A stretch of 64,000 nt of DNA, from NCBI GenBank assembly GCA_030538235.1, contig JAUNUJ010000002.1, positions 248,001-312,000 of the forward strand, read 5' to 3'. The position numbers were made by a program, and so were the translations under genes. Positions within the stretch are counted from its first letter, which is position 1. Every line of letters starts with the position of its first letter. The stretch comes from Alcaligenaceae bacterium. GTDB taxonomy: Bacteria > Pseudomonadota > Gammaproteobacteria > Burkholderiales > Burkholderiaceae_B. This document shows positions 1-9,504 of the stretch, piece after piece. The notes under the pieces were generated by a model. The model did not search any database. It saw only the letters and a list, made by a program, of their open reading frames with translations, and had not been told where the DNA came from.

Positions 1-1756
1 CTTGTTGTGGCTGTTGAGCTTGTTGAAGCTGCTGAGACTGTGGCTCTGAGGCACTCACAGTCGTGGCGCTGCTTGATTCAGTGAATAAAGGTAATGACGG
101 CGTCTGTGGAATTGACTCCAGGGCAGAATTAACTGCTTGATTCGCTTGTTCAAGCTGTGCCAAAGCAGCTTCTTCAGCCGCCTTTGCTTGCGCTAAGGCT
201 TCCTCTTGTATTTGTTCGTACTGAGCCTGAATATTTTCTATTTCTTTGTCAGTGTCCTTACTAAACAACAGATAGAATAGAGCGCTAAGTACCACGATTA
301 AAGCAGCCGCTGCTGCACCATATACCGGCACCATCGAGGGCTTTTTACGTTGCTCTTGAAGCATTTTCTTCTGCGCCTTCAGCGAATCAAAGGGCTCATC
401 AGCTTTAGGACTGTCCGCCGCCACAGCAACTGTAGTCGATTCAGTCTCCACTGTCTTAGCGGGCGTCTCCGCTGCCCGGCTTGAGACCTGTGTTTCAGCT
501 TGCGACGATGTTGTTGCCGTGGTTGCGCTTAGCGGCTCCTTTAACGCTTCTTCGGGGGCTGCGACAGTTACTGGCACAGCGGCAAGAGGAGCCCCTCCCA
601 TACCCAACTCATCAAGACCGATAGACGGTTTGGCAATATCTTTATCGCTCACCGTGGTAGCACTTATGGACTCCGCCTTGTCTTCAATCGGCTTCGACTG
701 TTCAACAGGTGGCTGCACAGGCGTAGGTTCCGGCTCAGGTTCCGGCGTAGGTTCTGGCTTAGGCTCAGGCTTGGGTTCGGGCTTAGGCTCCGACTCCGGC
801 ACGTGCACATTAAGCTCTGACGCTTCCTCGAGAGGCTTAACCACAGTCTCTGTTTGCTGCGGCTGTTCCGTGACTACCGACTTCTCCTCGACCGTAGGTA
901 TAAGTGGTGCAACAGATAGTGGTTCTGTTACCGGTGCTTCAGACGCGCGAGGCGTTTCAGGAATCTCAGCGTCTTGGGTTATGGCAACCGTATCTTGAGC
1001 CTCCAAAGCAGCAGTTTCTTTTTCGATTCTGAGCTCTTCTGCGACTGCATCCGGCACCGCATCAAGCAATGGTTCCGGCGTCACTATAGCTACTGTGGCT
1101 GCGGTAGGAATTCCCGGCATGCCCGGAACTGATGGCGCCACATCGACACCGGTTCGTGCTTGCTGAAGCATAGGCTGCGCCTGATGCATCACCGGCACAC
1201 CAAGCATCTCGCTGAACTCGTCAAGACTACCGATACGATCTTTAATTTCAACTGCCGTGGCCATATCAATAGCGCGCAGATATTGCCTATTAAAACGACT
1301 TTCCAAACCTAATGAGGTTAAACGCTCTTGGTCATTGACCAAGCGATTAATGGCACTAATCGGTTGCGTTTTCAAAATCAAGAAACGCATAAGAGTCGCT
1401 AAGCCATATACATCCGTATGCTCACCCAAAGGCCAAGCCGCATCATCAGTATATTGCTCAAAGGCAGCACAAGCAGGCAGCGCAGGCTGTTGATCGCTTT
1501 CTTTACTTAAATCCTGACCAACCCCAGGTAACAAATGAAAACGTCCTGCCCTGTCTTGGAACACCGTATCCACAGACCACAGACCGTAGTATTTTTTTTG
1601 AGCGTAGAGCTGGGTCAGCGGCGCCCGCAAGTCAGCGATTAAGTCCTGCAGGTCCCCAGTACTGACCTTATCCGTCCATAATGCTGTTTGTCGCAACGGC
1701 TTCCAACTGTCAGGAATCTGACTCATGGCTTGAGAGATAAGAATATTAATTAACAT
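1..1756 (-). CDS. T6SS-associated kinase-like (probable pseudokinase) membrane protein, partial
   Basis: The reading frame is open from an ATG at 1756 to the left window edge, so the C-terminus is missing. Residues about 45-170 resemble the C-lobe of PpkA-type Ser/Thr kinases: an AAFEQYTDD segment, then EHTDVYGLATL, and KDRIGSLDEF near the end of the lobe. The glycine loop and N-lobe are absent. The catalytic-loop region reads YYGLWSVDTVF with no HRD, and the DFG position reads LPGVG, so catalysis looks lost. A long low-complexity region follows, with a Pro-Glu/Pro-Lys repeat (encoded at about 715-806), then a transmembrane segment (about residues 478-497) and an Ala/Glu/Gln-rich coiled tail. 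It sits 23 bp after tagF as the last visible gene of the tssJ operon, which fits the threonine-phosphorylation branch of T6SS control. Kinase-fold assignment is by motif only. Confidence 0.72.
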   Translation of the reverse strand, partial: MLINILISQAMSQIPDSWKPLRQTALWTDKVSTGDLQDLIADLRAPLTQLYAQKKYYGLWSVDTVFQDRAGRFHLLPGVGQDLSKESDQQPALPACAAFEQYTDDAAWPLGEHTDVYGLATLMRFLILKTQPISAINRLVNDQERLTSLGLESRFNRQYLRAIDMATAVEIKDRIGSLDEFSEMLGVPVMHQAQPMLQQARTGVDVAPSVPGMPGIPTAATVAIVTPEPLLDAVPDAVAEELRIEKETAALEAQDTVAITQDAEIPETPRASEAPVTEPLSVAPLIPTVEEKSVVTEQPQQTETVVKPLEEASELNVHVPESEPKPEPKPEPKPEPTPEPEPEPTPVQPPVEQSKPIEDKAESISATTVSDKDIAKPSIGLDELGMGGAPLAAVPVTVAAPEEALKEPLSATTATTSSQAETQVSSRAAETPAKTVETESTTVAVAADSPKADEPFDSLKAQKKMLQEQRKKPSMVPVYGAAAAALIVVLSALFYLLFSKDTDKEIENIQAQYEQIQEEALAQAKAAEEAALAQLEQANQAVNSALESIPQTPSLPLFTESSSATTVSASEPQSQQLQQAQQPQQ

Positions 1757-1779
1757 GACATTAATCTTTTAAAATTGAA

Positions 1780-2511
1780 CTATTGAAAATATAGAAAAAG
1801 TGTTTTAAATAAGGCATTGTTTGGCGCCCCACCATGCACCTGGGCCCGTGACGCTGCTCCGGTCGCCTGATTTGTCCACCAATAACTATTACTACCGGTC
1901 GGATTAAAGTAATTCGCCAAATCCGGCCAAGAGGAATTCACTTCTTCAATACGCTCTATCGGCGGTTGCTCATGACCGGCATTTAAAATAGACAGAATAT
2001 CCCCACTGTTTTGTATCGGCTTCACGGCCGTATTGCGCTTGAGCATGGCTGTCATAGCCAAAGGAATATCACCTAAAGTCCGATCAAAGTGTTCTGCTGA
2101 ACAACCTAAAGAGACCGCTTGTAACAGTGACTGACCCGCTTGCTGATAAAAACGTGAGGAACCTTCCAATAACTGGGGATCGTAATAATCCGGCGGCAAG
2201 TACAAAGACACGAGTAACGGATAGAGTCTGCCCACCCGATCTCTGCTGGGGGCGATACAACCCAACTGCACCATATTGGAGCCGTGACTGGCCGGCAAGG
2301 CAAAATTCCAGATAGGTGCATGAAAAAACATCGCTTGACCGGACTGATTTTCTTTTAAATTGGGCAAACCCAGTTCCAACCAACGATGCCACCAGTTCAC
2401 CACCTCTGAGCTGAGACGCCTACGCACAAAGTCACCGGCAGCAGGTAATTTACCGTACCAACCCAAGGCGCGGCTCAAGTCATCAATACTGGGAGTAGCT
2501 ACTGCGGTCAT
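1780..2511 (-). CDS. tagF: T6SS-associated protein TagF (ImpM family)
   Basis: A 243-residue protein whose N-terminal WYGKLPAAGDFV is the hallmark of the TagF/ImpM family. TagF proteins act as post-translational repressors of T6SS assembly, often through the Fha scaffold. I chose the ATG at 2511 over the TTG at 2532 because GGGGAG lies 9 nt before it, inside the end of tssM, and the start follows the tssM stop by 2 nt. That spacing implies translational coupling. It is the fifth gene of the leftward operon. The length is normal for the family and nothing appears disrupted. Confidence 0.9.
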   Translation of the reverse strand: MTAVATPSIDDLSRALGWYGKLPAAGDFVRRRLSSEVVNWWHRWLELGLPNLKENQSGQAMFFHAPIWNFALPASHGSNMVQLGCIAPSRDRVGRLYPLLVSLYLPPDYYDPQLLEGSSRFYQQAGQSLLQAVSLGCSAEHFDRTLGDIPLAMTAMLKRNTAVKPIQNSGDILSILNAGHEQPPIERIEEVNSSWPDLANYFNPTGSNSYWWTNQATGAASRAQVHGGAPNNALFKTLFLYFQ

Positions 2512-2513
2512 CG

Positions 2514-5500
2514 CTAATTTCTCCCCGGACAAACAAAATTACGCATTTCGCTTAGACGAAAAGGACTTTTAGCCGAATAGGCCGTAAATTCAAGGGTGAC
2601 ATTACGCCCCCCTAAGGAAAATGTCGCAATCGTAACTTCGGGAGAGCGACCCTGACGTAAACTGGCTCGGTCTAGCAGACGGTTCAAAGCCCAGGGTCCT
2701 GACGTAGAAAGACCTGAGGTCCCTTGCTGCGGACTAGCACTCATCGACACTTGATTACTACCACGCTGACCCGGCCAGTCCACGGTAATTCCGACTTGAG
2801 GACCATGCTCATAAGTCATCACCTGACCATCCACATCCAGAATAAACTGCATAATGCCCGGATCCATCTCCAAGGGACGAATCGCTACCTTGTATGAGGG
2901 AGTATGACTGCCGGCCGAAAAATACACATCACGAATAATACTGGCCTGTTCAAATGACGATAAAAAACGGGCAATACCGCCTTTGCTACCATCAACACCG
3001 GGTTTGAAACGCCAAGGTCGAACACTCATATCAACCAAGTTGCTAAGATTCTTCTGAAAGAAATCATCCATCATCTGACCATGAGCAAAGAAACGGGCAA
3101 AGTCATTAGGGGCGATGTCCTGGGCGGAATTACTAAAGGGGTAACGACCGGCAATAGCGCGCCGACAAAAATTACCCAGAATCGCATCCACATCCTCGCC
3201 CATATTGCTTTGCTGTACAGAGTTTACGGATGACGAGGCCTGCACCGACAAATCCTGAAGCATCGTGCCCAATGCCGGTGGCAAACGACCGGATTCTGCT
3301 TGTAACTTGGAAATCACCTCCGCCGAGGGCAAAGTCGCTTTGGTTCTGAGTGCCGTATCTGCTGCCGTTAAATAGGTGTAGAGTTCATTGAGTAGCCCTA
3401 CAGTCGACTCAATCGGCGGTGGTGTATTTTGTCCTACGCTAGTGGCCAATTCACGATATTGCACAAAATGACGATCTACCAGTTCTTCCAGTCGCTCGGG
3501 ACCGGCATCAGTACGAATTAAATTACCTGCACCTACCGGCCCGATAATACTGGTAAGCGAGGACGTTGTACTAGTGGCCCGTTCACGTGCACGATCAACA
3601 ATTGAGCGTTCATTTTGATCATCAGCACGTAACAACGTGGTTTCATTAGCCACGGATTGCACAAAGCGAGTTAATGGTGAGTTTGAAGAAGATAAAGTGC
3701 GTGCCAACTCAATGGCCCCGACCAAGGTATCGGGCACGATAATCTCAACATCAGCTAAGAACTCATCCCAATGTTTGACGTATTCGTTGAAATAAATAAC
3801 ACGCACATCCTCGACTAATTTCTTGTCACTGCCATCGCCCAGCGCTTTGCTTTCAGCATCCAGAATCCACACATCATCTTCGCGCAAACGCACGGTCTCT
3901 CGCTCAACTCGCTTATCAAAGACATTCCAGTAGCCATTAAAAGAGAAAAAAGCTGGCACGCCTTGATTCAGCGGTTTTCCGCTCGTTCGTCTAAACACCG
4001 ATGGTGCCTGTGAACCACCAAGACTGCTCACACTAATCGGCGTCCCTGCCTCTGCTGTGAGAATGCGTTCAATCCGACTATAGGCACGGCGAGCAATAGA
4101 TACGCGGTTCAAATTATCGCGCATCATTGATACTAAATTCTCGTCCTTGGGAAATGGCGAAATCAGCACACCGTTACCCACCAGATTATCAATATGTTGC
4201 TCTAATAAGTTGTAATTCTCGGTAGTGAAATTAGCCGGCAAAATCTTATTCAAATCCGCTAGGATCCAAGTCTTCATATAGGCGGCATCGTAGCGAGCAG
4301 GCTCGTACATCATCAAATAGGCTCTAAGCGCCTCATAAGACAACTCCAAGTCAGCTGGACTGGCATGGCGCAGAGAGGCTTCAACACGCTTAGCCACTTG
4401 TGGTAAGAGAACATTTTTCAACGCATCTTGATAAACACTTTTGGCTGCAGCCTTGATTTTATTGCCCTGGTAGAGACCAAAATGATAACTCCAAGGGCTG
4501 TTATCCACTTTAAAATCAGGACCATCTGCTAGCAACAGCGTACTGTTTAAAAATGGTAAAGCGCTCAACACATCACCTTCTTGGGTGATTTTGATCTCAT
4601 CCGAGAGCGTTTGCAGTGGCGGCACCTTTTCTTCTACATGGGCTAAATAACTCTTGTTTTTAAAATAACTATTGCCCCAGGTCGCTAAGGCAATCACCAG
4701 TAACGATGCCATCACCGCATAAGCCGACCACTGGATTTTGCGCTTGCGACGTTCCCATTTGAGGTTTAAACCGGCCAAACCTGCTTCTTGGAACACCACA
4801 TCTTGCAGCAACTTTCTCAAGAAGAAGCTTTTGCCGCCATCACCAGGCTGCATGCTCTGACTCTGTTGAATACCATCCAGACGCATGTAGCGCTTCAACT
4901 CGCCGGCCACCTTGTCAAAACCAAGACCACCTTGAGTGCCACTGGTGAAATAAACGCCCCGTGGAATCACCCGTTGTTCAAATTTTGAGCTGGAGAAAAC
5001 ATCACTTAGGAAACTGCCCAAAATCATACGCAAATTAGCAAATTGCTGTGGCAACGAATAAGCCAAAGCCTTGCCCTTATCCTCACCGGTTCGCATCAAC
5101 ACATCGGGCAATGAATCAAATAGACGCTCCTGTAACAGCTGGTACTCTCTATCAAATATTGGTAGCAGTTCGAAGTCCTTGGTCTGCGATTGCTCATAAG
5201 GTATGGTAAAGCCCCAGACCTGTTGCATTTCTTCCATGCTTAAGTCATCAAAATAGGACTCGAAACCACTAAGCAAATCGAGTTTAGTGACTAGGACATA
5301 CACCGGAAACTCAATTCCCAACTCATCGCGTAATTCCTGCAAGCGTTGCTTCAAAACTAAAGCATGTTGCGCCCTGTCGGTTGCATTGGCACTTAATAAA
5401 TCCGCAATACTGACGGTCAACATAACACCGTTAATCGGTTGACGACCGCGATACTTACTTAGTAAGCTAAGGAAACCCTTCCACTCCTTTTCATCGCCTG

Positions 5501-6143
5501 TAGGATCACTCTCATGGGTGGTATAACGTCCCGCCGTATCCAGCAGTACCGCTTCGTCAGTAAACCACCAGTCACAATTTCGGGTACCGCCCACACCTTT
5601 GAGTGCTACCTTACCGAATTTCTCAGCAAGCGGAAAGTTTAATCCTGAATTAATTAATGCCGTTGTTTTACCGGAACCGGGTGCGCCGATAAAGACATAC
5701 CAAGGCAATTGATAGAGATATTGCTTGGAAAAACGAGCCAAAGGTGAACGGTCAATGCCTTGTTCAAAGCGCGCGTGCTTTAATAACGCCACCGCCTCAT
5801 CAAAGCGCTCGGAGAGCACCTTGATTTCTTCTTGCTCCTCGACTGGCAAATTTTTTAATGCTGCTTCATTTTTAGGCTTACGGATCTGTCCTAAAAGCTG
5901 AGCATTCAGACGACCTTCACGCCACTTACGCCAAATCAGTCGAAGCAGCCAAAGAGCGAAGATGCCCGAAATCAGATAAATTCGGACCATACGATCTTCG
6001 AGCGGATACCACTGACCCACTGCCACAGATGGGCCAAAGTACCAAATCAACCAAGACAAAATAACCAGACCAAAAAAGGTCCATAGTCCGCGACTGAAAA
6101 TAAAGCTGAAAATTCTATTGGGTAAATCGATTAACCATCTCAT
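2514..6143 (-). CDS. tssM: T6SS membrane complex subunit TssM (IcmF)
   Basis: A 1209-residue inner-membrane protein, the normal size for TssM/IcmF. Two hydrophobic segments lie at the N-terminus (about 13-30 and 46-65). A Walker A motif GAPGSGKT occupies residues 153-160, followed by a DTAGRYTT switch-type motif, and a third membrane segment sits near 475-495. The remainder is the large periplasmic IcmF-related and C-terminal domain. TssM spans the periplasm with TssJ and TssL to form the channel through which the needle is fired. Its ATG overlaps the tssL stop (ATGA) and its own stop is just before tagF, so the operon is tightly coupled. The nucleotide-binding motif looks intact. Confidence 0.96.
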   Translation of the reverse strand: MRWLIDLPNRIFSFIFSRGLWTFFGLVILSWLIWYFGPSVAVGQWYPLEDRMVRIYLISGIFALWLLRLIWRKWREGRLNAQLLGQIRKPKNEAALKNLPVEEQEEIKVLSERFDEAVALLKHARFEQGIDRSPLARFSKQYLYQLPWYVFIGAPGSGKTTALINSGLNFPLAEKFGKVALKGVGGTRNCDWWFTDEAVLLDTAGRYTTHESDPTGDEKEWKGFLSLLSKYRGRQPINGVMLTVSIADLLSANATDRAQHALVLKQRLQELRDELGIEFPVYVLVTKLDLLSGFESYFDDLSMEEMQQVWGFTIPYEQSQTKDFELLPIFDREYQLLQERLFDSLPDVLMRTGEDKGKALAYSLPQQFANLRMILGSFLSDVFSSSKFEQRVIPRGVYFTSGTQGGLGFDKVAGELKRYMRLDGIQQSQSMQPGDGGKSFFLRKLLQDVVFQEAGLAGLNLKWERRKRKIQWSAYAVMASLLVIALATWGNSYFKNKSYLAHVEEKVPPLQTLSDEIKITQEGDVLSALPFLNSTLLLADGPDFKVDNSPWSYHFGLYQGNKIKAAAKSVYQDALKNVLLPQVAKRVEASLRHASPADLELSYEALRAYLMMYEPARYDAAYMKTWILADLNKILPANFTTENYNLLEQHIDNLVGNGVLISPFPKDENLVSMMRDNLNRVSIARRAYSRIERILTAEAGTPISVSSLGGSQAPSVFRRTSGKPLNQGVPAFFSFNGYWNVFDKRVERETVRLREDDVWILDAESKALGDGSDKKLVEDVRVIYFNEYVKHWDEFLADVEIIVPDTLVGAIELARTLSSSNSPLTRFVQSVANETTLLRADDQNERSIVDRARERATSTTSSLTSIIGPVGAGNLIRTDAGPERLEELVDRHFVQYRELATSVGQNTPPPIESTVGLLNELYTYLTAADTALRTKATLPSAEVISKLQAESGRLPPALGTMLQDLSVQASSSVNSVQQSNMGEDVDAILGNFCRRAIAGRYPFSNSAQDIAPNDFARFFAHGQMMDDFFQKNLSNLVDMSVRPWRFKPGVDGSKGGIARFLSSFEQASIIRDVYFSAGSHTPSYKVAIRPLEMDPGIMQFILDVDGQVMTYEHGPQVGITVDWPGQRGSNQVSMSASPQQGTSGLSTSGPWALNRLLDRASLRQGRSPEVTIATFSLGGRNVTLEFTAYSAKSPFRLSEMRNFVCPGRN

Positions 6144-7435
6144 CGCAATGGCTCTCTTAACTGACTTTGTTCACTAACCGGCGAGACTAATAAGGTAATC
6201 TCGACACGGCGATTACGGGCGCGATTTTCTGCGGAATTATTAGGTGCTACCGGATCGGCCTCGCCCTTGCCCTCCGCTCGAACCCGATTCGGATCCCGCA
6301 GACGCGACTCTAATAAGCTTTTTACCGAATCAGCACGCGCTTGTGAGAGCTCCCAATTTGATGGGAACTGAACGGTTCTGATCGGCACATTATCGCTATA
6401 ACCGGTGACCAAAATAGCCCCGACCGTGCCATTTAAAGCATCCGCCACCCGATTTAAGACCGGCAAGAACTGTTGACGAATCTGCACCGAACCAGATTCA
6501 AATAGACCATCCCCTCTGAGCACCACCACGCTTCTATCTGCCTCATCACGAACGGTCAATAAGTCCTCTCGAATTTCCGGTGCTAAGAAAGTCGCCAACC
6601 GATCGGGAATTGCCACTGAGCGATGACCTACCGGCGCCTGAATTTGCATCCGTGGTGGTTGAACGCGGACAATATTGCCAAACAATTTATCTGACGAACT
6701 ACCTAATAACCAGGAAAAGCCCAAATAGGCCAAAATTCCGAAGAAAACCACACAGAGCGCCACGACCCAAATCGGGATTGGCAAACGCTTGACCTTGTTT
6801 AAAATTGCTTCAGCCTGCCAATTAGGTGACAACGATCGCGGATATTGACCGCGTACATTTCTAAGAGTTAAAAGCAGACGTTGCTTCAAAGTCTCTAATT
6901 GCGAACGACCATTGTCGAGCACGCGATAGCGACCCTCAAATCCGAGCATTAGGCAAAAATACAAAAGCTCCAAGAGATCAATATGTGGGCCCGGGTTTTG
7001 CGACAACTTTGCGAGTAACTGAAAAAACTTCTCACCACCCCAGGTTTCGTTGTGGAACGTCACCAATAAACTCTTGCCTGACCATTGACCATGCCCACCC
7101 CAAGGGGTCAAAGCACAGGCCTCATCCAGTGCAGTACAAAGACAATATCTGGCCCCGAGGATTGTCTCGTTGGGTACACCGGCATGCTGCGCTCGCAGCT
7201 CGAACTGCCTAATCTCATCAACCAAACGCTCGCGCAATAAATCCAGATTTTCGTGGGATTTAGAGCTTCTAATTTGAGGAATCAGCACTAACAAAGGATT
7301 AGCCGCTGCCACCAAAGGGTTGGAACCGCTAATCACATAATCTTCAGGTCGCAACTCAGTCGCCTGCGCCGATTGAAACGCGCCGGCTGAACCCCAAGGA
7401 CCCATTTTGGATTCGCTATAGTCTGTAGAAGACAT
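6140..7435 (-). CDS. tssL: T6SS protein TssL (DotU) with C-terminal OmpA-like domain
   Basis: A 431-residue fusion of two modules. The N-terminal half is the DotU/IcmH cytoplasmic domain (RYCLCTALDEA and WSGKSLLVTFHNETWGGEKFF are typical). One membrane helix follows at about 220-245. The periplasmic C-terminus (about 310-420) is an OmpA/MotB-type peptidoglycan-binding domain, shown by TGYSDNVPIRT, SNWELSQARADSV and a final NRRVEITL. This 'evolved' TssL anchors the membrane complex to the cell wall, so a separate TagL is not needed. It lies 5 bp after tssK and overlaps tssM by 4 bp. Confidence 0.95.
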   Translation of the reverse strand: MSSTDYSESKMGPWGSAGAFQSAQATELRPEDYVISGSNPLVAAANPLLVLIPQIRSSKSHENLDLLRERLVDEIRQFELRAQHAGVPNETILGARYCLCTALDEACALTPWGGHGQWSGKSLLVTFHNETWGGEKFFQLLAKLSQNPGPHIDLLELLYFCLMLGFEGRYRVLDNGRSQLETLKQRLLLTLRNVRGQYPRSLSPNWQAEAILNKVKRLPIPIWVVALCVVFFGILAYLGFSWLLGSSSDKLFGNIVRVQPPRMQIQAPVGHRSVAIPDRLATFLAPEIREDLLTVRDEADRSVVVLRGDGLFESGSVQIRQQFLPVLNRVADALNGTVGAILVTGYSDNVPIRTVQFPSNWELSQARADSVKSLLESRLRDPNRVRAEGKGEADPVAPNNSAENRARNRRVEITLLVSPVSEQSQLREPLR

Positions 7436-7440
7436 CTTGC

Positions 7441-8787
7441 CTACCTGTTTTTATTACGTACAGCCCAGAACTCCATCTCCAAGCCCGGGAACTCACCGGC
7501 TAAATGCAGTGCCATCACCCCTGATTTAGCAAATTGCTGCCATAAATCACCACTCTGTTCAAGGGCAAAGTAGACATAACCGGAGTGATACGGCAATTGC
7601 GGCGGAATCTGATCAATGTTCTGCAAATGCACGCCCGGAAGCTGCAAATGAACCAAATCACGAATACGCTCAACCGGACCGAATTTGGCTTGTGAGGGGA
7701 AACGCTTACGCAGATTTTCCATCGGCATATCGGCTTCGACACCTAAAATAAAATCAGCTTGCTTGATCAGATTCAGGTCATGAACCTGACCCACACGAAT
7801 GCCATGACCTTTGTCCACCAACTCAATCACCTCGTAAGGATCCTCGAGGACAATATTGAGGGCACCGGCCAACTGAGCCATTAGCGGTGCAAAACAGGCC
7901 TGTAAATCATCGTGGTTATAGCGCTCAAACTTATCCATGGCACGATTTTCACTTAAGAACACAGCCATTTCATTTAAGAGCATTTGCAAATGACAAAAAA
8001 ACTTCTCGGGATGGTGATAATTTGATGTGCGAATATGATGAAAATAGGCGTGATAGCGATTAATCACATTTAACATCATCATCTGCGTCATTGAGCTGCT
8101 ACCACTCTGCACTGCTGAGACCGAAAGACGACGGGCCAGACGCTTGACCTGCTCGTTTAGTAAATCAACCGTGGTCACCACAAAATCAAATAAATCGTTT
8201 CTGACCTCAAGAAAATTCAGGGTCGCCGGGATATACGTCGTATCCAATGCCACGGCATTTTTACTGTCCCAACCCTTGATGCGGGCCATTGGTAAAAACT
8301 CATAATTCCCGTCGACTTCACTTTCCAGCATCAGACGAATCTGCAGACGTCCCAGCTGCAAACTGACTGAGCCCAGAGTAGTATCCGTGGTGTCCAAAAC
8401 CTCTTGCTCAGTCACCGCATAACGCGCCAGAATATCCTCACCCTCTTCATAAGAAACCTGTTGACTGGAGGCCTGGCGGGTCGGAATAGCAAGACCCACT
8501 AGCTCATTCTTGGTAGCAGCAGGAATTTCCAACTCCGGTAGTTGAGTCGACTCATCAATGACAAAATTCGTACCATCTTTAAAAACACCCTTGGCGCTTT
8601 TAATCGCAAAACGACCTTGAGAAAAAGCCGTGGGCTCCAACTGTAATTCGCTAAAACCCCAAAAATAATGCTCGGCACGTTGAGAGCGAGCGATTAATTG
8701 ACGCTCTAGATAGCGCTCTTGTTGTTGGAAATGTTGGGGGCGCAAAAACATACCCTCGGACCAAATCACTTTATCAAAACTATTCAT
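7441..8787 (-). CDS. tssK: T6SS baseplate subunit TssK
   Basis: A 448-residue protein with the canonical TssK opening (KVIWSEGMFLRPQHFQQQERY) and the usual family length. TssK trimers connect the phage-like baseplate to the TssJLM membrane complex in the cytoplasm. There is no signal peptide or membrane segment, as expected. It lies between tssJ (35 bp upstream) and tssL (5 bp downstream) in the same leftward operon. The start is an ATG shortly downstream of the tssJ stop. Confidence 0.96.
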   Translation of the reverse strand: MNSFDKVIWSEGMFLRPQHFQQQERYLERQLIARSQRAEHYFWGFSELQLEPTAFSQGRFAIKSAKGVFKDGTNFVIDESTQLPELEIPAATKNELVGLAIPTRQASSQQVSYEEGEDILARYAVTEQEVLDTTDTTLGSVSLQLGRLQIRLMLESEVDGNYEFLPMARIKGWDSKNAVALDTTYIPATLNFLEVRNDLFDFVVTTVDLLNEQVKRLARRLSVSAVQSGSSSMTQMMMLNVINRYHAYFHHIRTSNYHHPEKFFCHLQMLLNEMAVFLSENRAMDKFERYNHDDLQACFAPLMAQLAGALNIVLEDPYEVIELVDKGHGIRVGQVHDLNLIKQADFILGVEADMPMENLRKRFPSQAKFGPVERIRDLVHLQLPGVHLQNIDQIPPQLPYHSGYVYFALEQSGDLWQQFAKSGVMALHLAGEFPGLEMEFWAVRNKNR

Positions 8788-8822
8788 AATTAATTTAAGC
8801 TTATAGCAACTAAGCTGATGAT

Positions 8823-9344
8823 TTAACGCTGCTCGAGCGGACGGAGTTGTACGGCACCGCGTTCCACATCCACCCTAATCAAGGCGGAACTTGGGGAAAA
8901 CTGCCAAAACTTGTAAATATTGGTGCTCTTAGCCGCCGGTAGATCGATAGTTAAACGCCATTGGCTATTATCTAAATCACGATAGGCGGCAACAATACCG
9001 AGAACCTTGGCGTCGATATTGCCATGAGCTGTAATACGCTCGGTTTTACCCGGGGTCAAAATCACCGAATTGATATTAAGTAATTGATCGCCCAAAGCAG
9101 CGCGCGCATCATTTTGCAAAGAAAAGAAATCGCTTAATTCAAAGGCGTTTGTTGTTTTTAACTCATAAACAGTGACTTTGATAGGCGAAGGTTTATGTCT
9201 ACCACCGGAATTCACATCATCGGATGCGGTTAATTCCACCACATAAGGAACTGCTAATCTGGACTCTGTGGCCGCACAACCCGCTAATAAAAACACCGTC
9301 GTTGCTGCCGCAACAGCAGAACTTTTTCTAAAGAACATCTGCAT
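8823..9344 (-). CDS. tssJ: T6SS outer-membrane lipoprotein TssJ
   Basis: TssJ is the outer-membrane lipoprotein that recruits TssM. With the ATG at 9344 the protein is 173 residues and begins with a short lipoprotein signal ending in the lipobox LLAGC (lipidated Cys23). The mature part has the beta-sandwich TssJ pattern (PIKVTVYELKTTNAFELSDFFSL, then residues rich in Leu/Ile). The frame stays open to a TTG at 9434, but AGGTGA four bases before 9344 and the signal-peptide geometry favour the inner start. ATGs at 9347 and 9338 are alternatives. It is the promoter-proximal gene of the leftward T6SS operon, divergent from the lipoprotein gene at 9505. Confidence 0.9.
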   Translation of the reverse strand: MQMFFRKSSAVAAATTVFLLAGCAATESRLAVPYVVELTASDDVNSGGRHKPSPIKVTVYELKTTNAFELSDFFSLQNDARAALGDQLLNINSVILTPGKTERITAHGNIDAKVLGIVAAYRDLDNSQWRLTIDLPAAKSTNIYKFWQFSPSSALIRVDVERGAVQLRPLEQR

Positions 9345-9451
9345 CATCTCACCTGCTTTACAAACAATAGCGCTTTGTTTAAGCATTAATAAATCTTCAA
9401 TAAAACTGTAATAATTCGGCTTTAGAATAGACAAATATTCAGTTCTACTGA

Positions 9452-9479
9452 TCTTGTTGGATTTCTATTATCAACAAGA
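9452..9479. promoter_or_regulatory. 8-12-8 inverted repeat in the tssJ/lipoprotein divergent promoter
   Basis: Perfect arms TCTTGTTG (9452-9459) and CAACAAGA (9472-9479) flank a 12-nt spacer that ends in TATTAT, a possible -10 for the rightward gene. No -35 of good quality was found. The position between two divergent T6SS operons fits an operator, but no regulator is assigned. Confidence 0.4.
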
Positions 9480-9504
9480 ATTATTACAAGAACATTTCTA
9501 TTAG

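Noticed and set aside
519..998. A plus-strand ORF rich in Gly/Ser repeats
   Set aside because: It is the complement of the Pro/Glu/Lys repeat region of the kinase-like gene. The Gly/Ser pattern is simply the antisense of the repeat codons.
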